Shown piece by piece: positions 47,202 to 59,439 of a stretch of 64,000 nt of DNA. This DNA is from Megaleporinus macrocephalus (Eukaryota; Chordata; Actinopteri; Characiformes; Anostomidae), in the NCBI GenBank assembly GCA_021613375.1, contig CM038721.1:6905986-6969985 (forward strand), given 5' to 3'. Each line of letters starts with the position of its first letter. Position 1 is the first letter of the stretch. The position numbers and the translations under genes are program-made. A model generated the notes under the pieces. The model saw only the letters and a program-made list of their open reading frames with translations, had not been told where the DNA came from and searched no databases.

Positions 47202-48765
47202 CGTCTCTCTCTACCATTTCTCTCTCTACCATCTCTCTCTCTCTCTACCAACTCTCTCTACCATTTCTCTCTCTACCATCCCTCTCTCTCTCTCTACCAT
47301 CTCTCTCACTCTACCGTCTCTCTCTACCATTTCTCTCTCTACCGTCTCTCTCTACCATCGCTCTGTCTACTCTCTCTCTCTCTCTACCGTCCCTCTCTAC
47401 CATTGCTCTCTCTACCATCTCTCTCTCTCTCTACCAACTCTCTCTACCATTTCTCTCTCTACCATCTCTCTCTCTCTCTCTCTCTACCGTCTCTCTCTAC
47501 CATCTCTCTGTCTACTGTCTCTCTCTACCATCTCTCTGTCTACTGTCTCTCTGTCTACCGTCTCTCTCTACCATCTCTCTCTCTACCGTCTCTCTCTACC
47601 ATTTCTTTGTCTACTGTCTCTCTCTGTATACCGTCTCTCTCTCTACCATCTCTCTCTACCGTCTCTCTCTACCATCTCTCTCTCTCTCTCTCTCTACCGT
47701 CTCTCTCTACCATCTCTCTGTCTACCGTCTCTCTCTACCGTCTCTCTCTCTACCATCTCTCTGTCTACCATCTCTCTCTATTGTCTCTCTCTACCGTCTC
47801 TCTCTCTACCATCTCTCTGTCTACCGTCTCTCTCTCTACCATCTCTCTGTCTACCGTCTCTCTGTCTAGTGTCTCTCTCTCTATCGTCTCGCTCTCTACT
47901 GTCTCTCTGTCTACCGTCTCTCTCTCTACCATCTCTCTCTCTACCATCTCTCTCTACCGTCTCTCTTTCTACCGTCTCTCTACCATCTCTCTCTATCGTC
48001 TCTCTCTACCATCTCTCTCTCTACAGTCTCTCTCTCTACCATCTCTCTCTCTACCATCTCTCTCTCTCTACCAACTCTCTCTACCATTTCTCACTCTATC
48101 ATCTTTCTCTCTCTACCATCTCTCTCTCTACCAACTCTCTCTACCATTTCTCTCTCTACCATCTCTCTCTCTCTACCATCTCTCTCTCTCTCTCTCTCTA
48201 CCATTTCTCTCTCTACCGTCTCTCTCTACCATCTCTCTCTCTACCATCTCTCTCTACCGTCTCTCTTTCTACCGTCTCTCTCTCTACCATCTCTCTCTAT
48301 CGTCTCTCTCTACCATCTCTCTCTCTACCGTCTCTCTCTCTACCATCTCTCTCTCTACCATCTCTCTCTACCGTCTCTCTGTCTACCATCTCTCTCTCTA
48401 CCGTCTCTCTCTATTGTCTCTCTCTACCGTCTCTCTGTCTACCGTCTCTCTCAACCGTCTCTCTCTCTACCATCTCTCTGTCTAGTGTCTCTCTCTCTAT
48501 CGTCTCGCTCTCTACTGTCTCTCTGTCTTCCGTCTCTCTCTCTACCATCTCTCTCTATCGTCTCTCTCTACTGTCTCTCTGTCTGCCGTCTCTCTCTCTA
48601 CCGTCTCTCTGTCTACCGTCTCTCTCTATTGTCTCTCAGTCTACCGTCTGTCTCTACCATCTCTCTCTCTACCGTCTCTCTCTACCGTCTCTCTCTCTCT
48701 TTACCGTCTCTCTCTCTCTACCGTCTTTCTCTCTACCGTCTCTCTCTCTACCGTCTCTCTCTCGC
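45080..48765. repeat. Pyrimidine-rich array I: TCTCTCTACCATCTC type
   Basis: 3.7 kb of almost pure C/T on the plus strand. Units are short CT runs closed by ACCATCT, ACCGTCT or ACCAACT, with three 76-bp-like repeats carrying CACCCACTCTCAGACATTTA near 45.9-46.05 kb and many local block duplications. A frame of over 1100 codons of Ser/Leu/Pro is an artefact. Confidence 0.93.
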
Positions 48766-49080
48766 ATTTGTCTTAATCCTGTCAGCTATTCAGTTTTCTC
48801 TCTGAAGGCCGGCGGGGACGGTGATTGTTGAATTCCTTCATGAACAGCGTGATGGTGTGAATAATTCCTTTGACATTTCTGAAACAGCACAGCTGGAGAT
48901 CTAGATATCGAGCATTGTCACTTAAATAAAGCAGGAGACAGCTCCTCCTCCGTCCACTGCAGTAGGTGTCCAGTCTCCAATGTGGCTGGAAAGGAAAAAT
49001 CGCTGTAATGGAAACACAAACAGCAGAACTGACACGCAAACATGAAGGATGCTGTTCAACAAAGAAAGTTTTAGACAGTC
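48766..49080. other. 300-bp complex island between two pyrimidine arrays
   Basis: Normal-complexity sequence (GAATTCCTTCATGAACAGCG, CAAAGAAAGTTTTAGACAG) without exon signature. Candidate conserved regulatory element. Confidence 0.4.
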
Positions 49081-52000
49081 TCATCTCTACCATCTCTCTC
49101 TCTCTCACTACCACTATCTTTCTTTCTCACCCCTTTTTCCTCTCAACCATCTCTCTTTCTCTCTCATCTCTCTTTTCTCTCTACCATCTCTCTTTCTCTC
49201 TCAGTACCACTATCTTTCTTTCTCACCCCTTTTTCCTCTCAACCATCTCTCTTTTTCTCTCTCATCTCACTTTTCTCTCTACCATCTCTCTTTCTCTCTC
49301 AGTACCACTATCTTTCTTTCTCACCCCTTTTTCCTCTCAACCATCTCTCTTTCTCTCTCAGTACCACTATCTTTCTTTCTCACCCCTTTTTCCTCTCAAC
49401 CATCTCTCTTTTTCTCTCTCATCTCTCTTTTATCTCTACCATCTCTCTTTCTCTCTCTCCCCCGCTATCTTTCTCTCTCATCCCTCTTTCCTCTCTACCA
49501 TCTCTCTTTCTCTCTCTCTCTCCTGGTATCTTGCTCTCTCATCCCTCTTTCCTCTCTACCATCTCTCTTTCTCTCTCTCTCCCGCTATCTTTCTTTCTCA
49601 CCCCTTTTTCCTCTCAACCATCTCTCTTTTTCTCTTTCATCTCTCATTTCTCTCTACCATCTCTCTTTCTCTCTCTCTCCCCCGCTATCTTTCTCTCTCA
49701 CCCCTTTTTCCTCTCAACCATCTCTCTTTTTCTCTTTCATCTCTCTTTTCTCTCTACCATCTCTCTTTCTCTCTCTCCCCCGCTATCTTTCTCTCTCACC
49801 CCTTTTTCCTCTCAACCATCTCTCTTTTTCTCTTTCATCTCTCTTTTCTCTCTACCATCTCTCTTTCTCTCTCAGTACCACTATCTTCCTTTCTCACCCC
49901 TTTTTCCTCTCAACCATCTCTCTTTTTCTCTTTCATCTCTCTTTTCTCTCTACCATCTCTCTTTCTCTCTCACTACCACTATCTTTCTTTCTCACCCCTT
50001 TTTCCTCTCAACCATCTCTCTTTCTCTCTCAGTACCACTATCTTTCTTTCTCACCCCTTTTTCCTCTCAACCATCTCTCTTTCTCTCTCAGTACCACTAT
50101 CTTTCTTTCTCACCCCTTTTTCCTCTCAACCATCTCTCTTTTTCTCTCTCATCTCTCTTTTCTCTCTACCATCTCTCTTTCTCTCTCTCCCCCGCTATCT
50201 TTCTCTCTCATCCCTCTTTCCTCTCTACCATCTCTCTTTCTCTCTCTCTCTCCTGGTATCTTTCTCTCTCATCCCTCTTTCCTCTCTACCATCTCTCTTT
50301 CTCTCTCTCTCCCGCTATCTTTCTCTCTCATCCCTCTTTCCTCTCTACCATCTCTCTTTCTCTCTCTCTCCCGCTATCTTTCTTTCTCACCCCTTTTTCC
50401 TCTCAACCATCTCTCTTTTTCTCTTTCATCTCTCATTTCTCTCTACCATCTCTCTTTCTCTCTCTCTCCCCCGCTATCTTTCTTTCTCACCCCTTTTTCC
50501 TCTCAACCATCTCTCTTTTTCTCTCTCATCTCTCTTTTCTCTCTACCATCTTTCTCTCTCTCTCCCGCTATCTTTCTCTCTCATCCCTCTTTCCTCTCTA
50601 CCATCTCTCTTTCTCTCTCTCTCCCGCTATCTTTCTCTCTCATCTCTCTTTTCTCTGTACCATCTCTCTTTCTCTCTCTCTCCCGGTATCTTTCTCTCTC
50701 ATCCCTCTTTTCTCTCTACCATCTCTCTTTCTCTCTCTCTCCCGCTATCTTTCTCTCTTGTCTCTCTTTTCTCTCTACCATCTTTCTCTCTCTCTCCCGC
50801 TATCTTTCTCTCTCATCCCTCTTTCCTCTTTACCATCTCTCTTTCTCTCTCTCCCGCTATCTTTCTCTCTCGTCTCTCTTTTCTCTCTACCATCTCTCTT
50901 TCTCTCTCTCTCCCGCTATCTTTCTCTCTCACCTCTTTTTCCTCTCAACCATCTCTCTTTTTTTCTCTCATCTCTCTTTTCTCTTTACCATCTCTCTTTC
51001 TCTCTCTCCCGCTATCTTTCTCTCTCGTCTCTCTTTTCTCTCTACCATCTCTCTTTCTCTCTCTCCCCCGCTATCTTTCTCTCTCATCCCTCTTTCCTCT
51101 CTACCATCTCTCTTTCTCTCTCTCTCTCCTGGTATCTTTCTCTCTCATCCCTCTTTCCTCTCTACCATCTCTCTTTCTCTCTCTCTCCCGCTATCTTTCT
51201 CTCTCATCCCTCTTTCCTCTCTACCATCTCTCTTTCTCTCTCTCTCCCGCTATCTTTCTTTCTCACCCCTTTTTCCTCTCAACCATCTCTCTTTTTCTCT
51301 TTCATCTCTCATTTCTCTCTACCATCTCTCTTTCTCTCTCTCTCCCCCGCTATCTTTCTTTCTCACCCCTTTTTCCTCTCAACCATCTCTCTTTTTCTCT
51401 CTCATCTCTCTTTTCTCTCTACCATCTTTCTCTCTCTCTCCCGCTATCTTTCTCTCTCATCCCTCTTTCCTCTCTACCATCTCTCTTTCTCTCTCTCTCC
51501 CGCTATCTTTCTCTCTCATCTCTCTTTTCTCTGTACCATCTCTCTTTCTCTCTCTCTCCCGGTATCTTTCTCTCTCATCCCTCTTTTCTCTCTACCATCT
51601 CTCTTTCTCTCTCTCTCCCGCTATCTTTCTCTCTTGTCTCTCTTTTCTCTCTACCATCTTTCTCTCTCTCTCCCGCTATCTTTCTCTCTCATCCCTCTTT
51701 CCTCTTTACCATCTCTCTTTCTCTCTCTCCCGCTATCTTTCTCTCTCGTCTCTCTTTTCTCTCTACCATCTCTCTTTCTCTCTCTCTCCCGCTATCTTTC
51801 TCTCTCACCTCTTTTTCCTCTCAACCATCTCTCTTTTTTTCTCTCATCTCTCTTTTCTCTTTACCATCTCTCTTTCTCTCTCTCCCGCTATCTTTCTCTC
51901 TCGTCTCTCTTTTCTCTCTACCATCTCTCTTTCTCTCTCTCCCCCGCTATCTTTCTCTCTCACCTCTTTTTCCTCTCAACCATCTCTCTTTTTTTCTCTC

Positions 52001-52165
52001 ATCTCTCTTTTCTCTTTACCATCTCTCTTTCTCTCTCTCCCGCTATCTTTCTCTCTCGTCTCTCTTTTCTCTCTACCATCTCTCTTTCTCTCTCTCTCCT
52101 GCTATCTATCTCTTTCATCCCTCTTTCCTCTCTACCATCTCTCTTTCTCTCTCTCTCTCTGCTCT
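49081..52165. repeat. Pyrimidine-rich array II: CTATCTTTCTCTCTC type
   Basis: Units of roughly 50-100 bp with CCCGCTATCTTTCTCTCTCA, CCCTTTTTCCTCTCAACCAT and CTACCATCTCTCTTTCTC. An 876-bp segment is duplicated in tandem (about 50184-51059 and 51060-51935). Three frames stay open for over 1000 codons; not coding. Confidence 0.93.
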
Positions 52166-52473
52166 TGCCCACTGACATATACACTTATTCTCCATATCTC
52201 TCATGTTGTTTCTATACCCCTGTCTTTTCTCTCAACCCCTCTTACCTTCTCTCTGTCACTCACGCTATCTTTTTCTCTTGTCCCTCTTTTCTCTACCTCT
52301 CTTGCCATCATACTCTCTCTCACCTTCTCTCTCTCTCACTCCAGCTATCTTTCTCTCTGGTCTCTCCTTTTTCTCTGTCTCCCATTATTCTCTCACCTTC
52401 TCTTTCTCTCTCGTCTCTCGCCCACTCTCATATCGACAGTTTTTCTTTATATCTCCCATATTGTCTGTCTACC

Positions 52474-52513
<40 letters not shown>

Positions 52514-52520
52514 ATTCAAC
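52166..52520. repeat. Degenerate pyrimidine-rich edge of array II
   Basis: Imperfect CT-rich sequence fading out, with a clean (CT)n at about 52479-52510. Confidence 0.75.
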
Positions 52521-52739
52521 CATCAACATTTTATATAAAACTATATAAGTTCTCTGGTGGCTTCCCATCCCCACCACCAAGTGTCTACAATCAACCATTT
52601 TACACTAAACCCACTCGGAATGATCTTATTTGCAGATCTGAGAAATTCTTTATTGAAGAATCTCGTCTACAGCACTGTTTCGGCATCAGTCCGATATTCT
52701 TTCTGCGCCGAACCGGAGAGCAGTTAGTTGAGCAGCATG

Positions 52740-52747
52740 TATAAAAG
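52740..52747 (+). promoter_or_regulatory. Candidate TATA box for the connexin gene
   Basis: TATAAAAG lies 334 bp before the connexin start, in complex GC-balanced sequence just after the pyrimidine block ends. A start about 30 bp downstream would give a roughly 310-nt unspliced 5' UTR. Confidence 0.45.
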
Positions 52748-53080
52748 CACCTGTTATCTACAGCATATTTTTAAACACGTGCCCTTTTAAAGGAAGCCCC
52801 CTGTATCTTCGGACAGCGGTGGGCTAAAAAGAACTCAGTCGGCCGCCGCTATCAGAGCGCTATCTAAAGTAGGAGAGTGCCGTCTCCCCGGACGTTTTTA
52901 CACATGGAGCTCTGAAGACAAGAGGGCAGGAGAAGGCACCATGTGACCCGCTGTGAAGTGGCCCGGCGTTGGGGCTCTTATCTCTGAATGAAGAAGGGAT
53001 GGCTCGGGGCAGCGATGGACACTAGAGTGGATCTATTTGAGGTGCTCCACTGGCGCTTGCTTCATCGGCCTCTCAGAGCC

Positions 53081-53406
53081 ATGACCGAGTGGACTCTGCT
53101 GAAGCGCCTGCTGGATGCCGTGCACCAGCACTCCACCATGATCGGCCGGCTCTGGCTGACCGTGATGGTCATCTTCCGGCTGCTGGTGGTGGCCGTGGCG
53201 GCGGAGGACGTGTACGCCGACGAGCAGGAGATGTTCGTGTGCGACACGCTGCAGCCTGGGTGCCCCAACGTGTGCTACGATGCCTTCGCGCCCATTTCTC
53301 AGCCGCGATTCTGGGTTTTCCACATCATCGCCGTCTCCACGCCGTCGCTCTGCTTCATCATCTACACCTGGCACAACCTGGCCAAGAGGGCGTCAACACC
53401 TGGGCA
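53081..53406 (+). CDS. Connexin exon 1: N-terminus, TM1, E1 and TM2
   Basis: 326 nt, residues 1-108 plus two bases. TM1 is about 23-42, E1 cysteines 54/61/65, TM2 about 78-96, ending [10 protein letters not shown] at donor GTGAGT. GC-rich and well coded, unlike the flanking AT-rich repeats. Delta connexins usually have an intron after about 71 coding nt; none is needed here. Confidence 0.9.
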
Positions 53407-56320
53407 GTGAGTGACCACTCTTAAAACAAAGGGGTTAAACCAAGAGCTGAGAAATGTATTGTTTGTAGCGGTACAGTGGTGTAACGATGTGTCGGTATAT
53501 CACACAGAAAGAGTGATTTTTAGTTTTAGTGATATGAATGCATAACAAAGCCTTTCAGTAACTGCAGTGAGGGTCATTTGCACAGTACTTTAAAATACAT
53601 AGTATGTTTTCTTTTAGAAATGAGCTGTTTTGTTTAATATATTAACTATATATGTGTATATAATAATAAAAATAATTTATGTATATAATATTTATATATG
53701 TATAAAATATGTATTAATGTTAATAAAATGATCTAATGATCTGATTTACAGTGTTGTATAGGTATTCATTTACTTATATAAAAAACAACATTGTTCAAAA
53801 GTCTGTCAGGTTTGAGTAGCAGCACTCAGACAGCATAGGGTTATTAACTTTATTCACTTAAATATCACCAAATATCACCAACTCCATCATATATCTAGAA
53901 AATCAGTCAACCAGAACTACGTCAATCATGTCATGTAATTTTTTGGTCATTAATCATTAATTCAGTAACGATGACACATTATTAAGTATCTAGTGTACAT
54001 TAACTTTATCTACTATAAATAATTCAGTATTATCTGCTATTTAAAAATGTATTTAATATTTTTAATTTATTTAAAAATGTATTTAATATTTTAAATTTAA
54101 TATACTGTATGTACTATTAATTATTTAGTATCAACATTTAACTATTTAGTATCTACTACGAATCATTCATTAATTACAATCAGTTATTTAGTAACTGCTA
54201 TGAATTATTTAGTATCTACTATGAATTATTTAGTATCTACTATGAATAGTTAAGTATCTACTATGTGTCATTCAGTAATTACAATCAGTTATTTAGTTAC
54301 TGCTATTAATTATTCAGTATCTATTATGAATTATTTAGTATCAACTTTTAATTATTCAGTATCTACTATAAATTATTCAGTATCTACTACAAATTATTTA
54401 GTATCTACTATGAATTATTCAGTATCTACTATGAGTCATTCAGTAATTACAATCAATTATTTAGTAACTCCTATGAATTTTTCAGTATCTACTATGAATT
54501 ATTTAGAATCTATTTTTAATTATTAAGTATCTACTATGAGTCATTCAGTAATTACAATCTGTTATTTAATAACTGCTGTGAATTATTTAGTATGTACTAT
54601 TAATTATTCATTGTCTATTGTGAATCATTCAGTAACTACTATATAATATACATGTGCTACTATGAATTATTCACTAATATGCAATAACTACTATACTATT
54701 ATTATTAAGAAAATATTTAGTAGTATTAATTATTCAGTAAGAAATGTGTTGTGTGCTATTCTGTCTAGTATAAATTATGTCTATGTCTATATATCTATAA
54801 ATGATCACATAGCTATCAAAATCTGCATTAACTGCTTCACTGTTCACTGCTTCACTGCTTAATTCTTCTGTCTATAAATGTAATAAATACATTTAAAATT
54901 AATGTCTAACTCCTGTTAATTATATAGTAACTACTATCAGTTATTCAATAACATCTTTAAATTATTCAGTATCTACTATGAATCATTCAGTAATTACTAT
55001 AAATGTTTAAGTTTGTACGATAAAAAAGTAAATATGAATTAATTAGTAACTAATATATTCATTATATACTATGACTTAGTAATTACTTTAAATTATTCAG
55101 TATCTGCTATCAATTATTTAGTATTTAATACAAATTATTTAGTAACCACTATGAATCATTTAGTCTCTACTATTAATTACTCAGTAACTACTGTGAATTA
55201 TTCAGTATACATTCCGGATTATTCAGTATCCACTATGAATGTTTCATTAACTACCAACAGTTATCCAGTAGCATCATTACATTATTCAGTATCCAGTAGA
55301 TCTTGGTATAAGTAATGTATTCATGATTCGCTGTAATATGAGTGTGTAGAGTAATAACATCTGTAATATTATGTCCATACAGTATTTTTTATATTTTTTA
55401 TAATTTATTATCAACATTTAATGCCAGAATTTTTCCAGAGTTTTGAAATTTCAAATTACTTCAATTTACATAGGTCCCACAAGAGCCTGGGTCAAAGCCT
55501 GGCTGATGTGCTGGAGGGCATTGGAGCCCGGAGCAACCAGAGGAATGTCCAGAAGAGCGCCTGTGTGTCCCTCACTTGCTCCCAGGCCAGAGAGGCTTGT
55601 GGTTTGAGCTGTGACTCTGACAGCTGCTCCATCACATCCCACAAGCACCTGGGCCACAGCCTGGTCAACGTGTTGGAAGGGATCGGAGCCCGCAGCGGCC
55701 AGAAGAGCGGCCAGAAAAACGCCTGCGTGTCCTTGACCTGCTCGGTGGATCACGGCGCTGCAAATGGAAGCTCCTCAGGAGTTCTGTCCAAAGTCTACGT
55801 ATTCCACGTGTGTTTCCGGGCCCTGCTGGAGGTGGGCTTCCTCGTGACCCAGTGGCTTCTGTTCGGTTTCCATGTTCCGGCTCACTTCGTCTGCACCATC
55901 CCACCTTGTTCCCAAAGAGTGGACTGCTATGTCTCGCGGCCAACGGAGAAGACCATCTTTCTGGTGTTCATGTTCTCTGTGGGGGCGTTCTGCATCTTCC
56001 TGAACGTGCTGGAGCTCAACCACCTCGGCTGGAAAAAGATCAAAAGGTCCATGAGCATGAAGGACGTTTATGGAGCCACGAACCATGATGGACAGTCCAT
56101 GACCTCTCTGACCTTCAGAGAAGTGACCAGCACCACTTCTCTGCCCACACTGGACCTGGTGCTGGACCATCGGCCTGACTGGACGTGTGCCGGAAACTGT
56201 TCTCCGGTCAAAGAAAGGAGAGAAGACTCGGTGCACAAAGACGTACACGAGCCAAAAGGGAAAACACAGTCCCAGAAGGGGAAATCCTCCAAATGGAGAG
56301 GTGCTGAGGTGTGGATCTAA
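53081..56320 (+). CDS. Delta-family connexin, GJD4-like (2 exons, 390 aa)
   Basis: Gap-junction channel subunit. Exons 53081-53406 and 55474-56320 join in phase 2 across a GTGAGT...TTTACATAG intron of 2.07 kb. The four-helix topology is complete. E1 has C54-x6-C61-x3-C65 ([16 protein letters not shown]); E2 has C249-x4-C254-x5-C260 followed by [11 protein letters not shown]4 covers about 270-290, then [11 protein letters not shown] as in delta connexins. PNVCYD-x-F-x-P-x-S in E1 and the VWI end are closest to GJD4 (ends SEWV), but the N-terminus [20 protein letters not shown] looks like GJD2/GJD3, so the exact subtype is open (gjd4, or a fish-only gjd5/6). The cytoplasmic loop holds a 36-residue segment twice (110-145 and 164-199). 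Start chosen by family N-terminus; the frame is open to an ATG at 52988 without homology. Confidence 0.88.
53407..55473 (+). other. Connexin intron filled with 21-bp AT-rich satellite
   Basis: Apart from its first 700 bases, the intron is mostly degenerate copies of a 21-bp unit near GAATTATTCAGTATCTACTAT, best ordered at 54.2-54.6 kb. No other coding sequence seen. Confidence 0.7.
54120..55310. repeat. 21-bp AT-rich satellite, intronic block
   Basis: Units vary at several positions (TTAGTATCT, TCAGTAACT, TTAGTACCT) and are often separated by deletions. The 7-codon period produces a short false open frame with recurring NYSVST. Confidence 0.8.
55474..56320 (+). CDS. Connexin exon 2: duplicated loop, TM3, E2, TM4 and C-tail
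   Basis: 847 nt. Loop residues 110-215 include two copies of the unit [12 protein letters not shown]...[10 protein letters not shown]3 is about 216-240, E2 cysteines 249/254/260, TM4 about 270-290, then a 90-residue tail ending EVWI. The hydrophobic V-x-I end could bind a class II PDZ domain. Confidence 0.9.
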
Positions 56321-56489
56321 ACTTAGAACCTCTTAGAACTTCTGATAGTTATCAACATTTTATTTGTGGTGAGTCTTAAGTTCATGAAACGCAGCCACCA
56401 TCTCAAAACTGAGGGCGTTCCTTCATACATACTGTAGCTAGAAGAACAGACCGCTGACTCCAAACATCCAGTACACTGGACATGTTTTA

Positions 56490-56897
56490 CCCAGGTATTC
56501 AGCATCTACCAGGAATTATTCAGTATCTAATATTCATCAGTTACTATACATTATTCATTAATGAATCATTCAGTAACTGCTGTAAACTATTCAGTACCAG
56601 ATATAAGTTTCTCAACACCTATTATGAATTGTTTGGGTACATCTGTAAATTATTCAATAACTATTATGAATTATTTAGAATCCTATTGCTATTTATTATT
56701 TAGTACCTGCTAAAAATAATTCAGTGCCTACTTAAAATTATTCAGTACCTGCTGTAAATGATTTGTTAACTCCTATAAATCATTCAGTAACTGTTAGGAA
56801 TTATTCAGTACCTACTAAAATGATTCAGTATTTACTATAAATTATTCAGTATCTATTAGGAATTGAGTTAATTTAAGGTTCTGCTATATATTATTCA

Positions 56898-56975
<78 letters not shown>

Positions 56976-58080
56976 GAAACTATCATTTTTTAGAGTCCTT
57001 ATTCTAAATGTCCAGACATGTTTTACCCAGGTATCGTAGCTCTATTATTCAGCATCTATAAAGATTTATTCAGTATGTACTGTAACTTATTCATCAACTA
57101 CTATACATTATTCAGTAATGAATCATTCAGTAACTGCTGTAAACTCTTCAGTACCGGCTATACGTTACTTAACACCTATTATGAATTGTTTTGGTACATC
57201 TGTAAATTATCCACTAACAATTATGAATTATTTAGAATCCTTGCTATGAAATATTCAGTACCTATTGCTATTTATTATTTAGTACCTACTAAAAATGATT
57301 CAGTGCCTACTTAAAATGATGTGGTACCTGCTGTAAATGATTCTGAAACTCCTATAAATCATACGGTAACTGTTAGGAATTATTCAGTACCTATTAAAAT
57401 GATTCAGTATTTACTATAAATTATTCAGTATCTATTATAAATTATTTATTAGTTAATTTAAGGGTCTGCTATATATTATACTTCTATATACACAACTATA
57501 ATTCTTTAGAGTCCTTATTCTAAATGTCCAGACATGTTTTACCCAGGTATCGTAGCTCTATTATTCCGCATCTACCAGGAATTATTCAGTATCTGCTATT
57601 TAAAATTTAGTACCTACTAAAAAATATTCAGCCCCTCATAAAAATGATTCAGTAACTATTATTAATTAGTCAGTATCTTTGCTATGAAATTTTCGGTACC
57701 TACTATTTATTATTTACTATTTACTATACATTATTAAATTATATAAATAATTCAGTATCTGATAAGAATGAACCTACTAATGTACCTACTAAAATGTGTT
57801 CAGTATGTACTGTTGTTCTATAGAGTCCTCATTCCAAATGTCTAGACATGTTTTACCCAGGTATCGTAGCTCTATTATTCTACTTCTACCAGGAATTATT
57901 TAGTATCTGATATTTAATACCTACTAAAAAATATTCAGTAAATTTTATAAATTAGTCAGTATCTTTGCTATGAAATATTCAGTACCTACTATGTATTATT
58001 TAGTATTTACTATACATTATTAAATTAGATACATAATTCAGTATCTGCTAAGAATGATCCAGTACCTACTAAAATGTATC
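56490..58080. repeat. 21-bp AT-rich satellite, first block 3' of the connexin
   Basis: Same family as in the connexin intron. It includes larger repeats: CCAGACATGTTTTACCCAGGTATCGTAGCTC-type segments recur near 56.48, 57.01, 57.53 and 57.85 kb, so the block is also organised in units of roughly 300-500 bp. A TA microsatellite sits at 56898-56974. Confidence 0.8.
56898..56974. repeat. TA microsatellite
   Basis: Long (TA)n inside the 21-bp satellite. Confidence 0.95.
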
Positions 58081-59439
58081 ACTATTGGTCTTTTATGTGA
58101 TAAAATAGTTTCTTTTTCATCTTGTTATAAACAAAAACAAACACTACAGAATGATGCTCACTGATTCCATGACCAAACCAAACAGTTTTTGGAGGATGCT
58201 GTACTTGTGTACTAGTGTTTTGTATGCAAGTCCTTTCAGAAAAAAGACAAAACAGGAAATAGTAGATATTTATTTCTACATATATACATTTTGATGTTTC
58301 ATGTCCAGTAATCTGGATGTTTGGACTGTAAATGACGCTGTGATTAGTATAACAATGGAATCTAATGTGTATTTAGAAGTAATAGTAGATGATGATCCAT
58401 GAATTGGATGATAATAATGTTTTGTAATGATTTCAGTGGATTTCACTGGATGGTATACTGGACATTAGAATTAGGATGGAATTTTGAAAAATGTATATAT
58501 TTATTATCATCAGGACCCAAACAGAAAACGAAACATTCCCTGTGTTTTAGTAAAGTTATTTCCGTCTATGATTCTCGACTGTGTATAACATGTATGTCAT
58601 GTATTTGTACACTATTACAAATAAACCTATATAATATGTAATATAGCTTTTGGAATATTTACTGACGGTTTCTTCAGTGATCTTGATTATTTCAACCTTT
58701 TGTTCATTTCAGACATGGTTATGTACATCAGTGTATATGCTATGTGTTAAAACAGCTCTTTGGTTATTATTGTAAAAAAACACATTATGAAAAGTCTATC
58801 ATATTTTAGGGCTCATGCAAAAGTATACATTTTGTATCACTGTTAATCCAGTAAACACAAAAACTCTATTTGATTTGGTGCTGGTAATAAGAAACATGTC
58901 TGATTTCCAAAAGCTCTCACATTTCGTGCACCAAATATTCAGCACTACATTTAATGTTTCCTTTTTTAATGAAATGTATGTATTACCTTATTCAGTACAT
59001 AGCAGGGAGCATGTCTGATTACAAAGTCCGGTCTGTAGTGTAGTGTCTGGTCTCTGGACTGAGGAGTGTAATGTTGAGCTTCCAGAGCTGGACTACTGTG
59101 TTGTAGCCAAACCGGGCAATAAAGTAACACATCAGACATCATTAACATATTAACATACCCTAAATATGACTACAGTGCTACAGTCCCAGCATTCTGTAAA
59201 ACATCATAACGTACTGATTTTTTAACCTCTTAAACTCCTCACACAGTTATTAGGTTACATCCACCTGCACTCTTCTAGTTTGCATGTTGTAGTCAATTTT
59301 TAAGGTTTAACATGAGTATGAAAGAATATAGATTTAGATTAAATGTTGAACCTTTAAATAGTTAATAGTAGTACATTAGCATCCTTAACATATCAGAGTA
59401 AGATGTAAGTACAATGAGGATTATGATTTATAACAAACA
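58081..59439. other. Unique AT-rich sequence downstream of the connexin
   Basis: No recognisable coding exon. AATAAA at 58620-58625 could serve a very long connexin 3' UTR but is 2.3 kb past the stop. Confidence 0.4.

Noticed and set aside
45418..48831. 1137-codon Ser/Leu/Pro-rich open frame
   Set aside because: Translation of CT repeats; no domain, no splice context, and overlapping frames are open too.
48966..52744. Three overlapping frames of 1005-1231 codons
   Set aside because: All are translations of the second pyrimidine array, mutually overlapping in three frames.
52988..53080. Upstream in-frame extension of the connexin
   Set aside because: Connexins start M-x-x-W; the ATG at 53081 gives MTEW at the expected distance from TM1.
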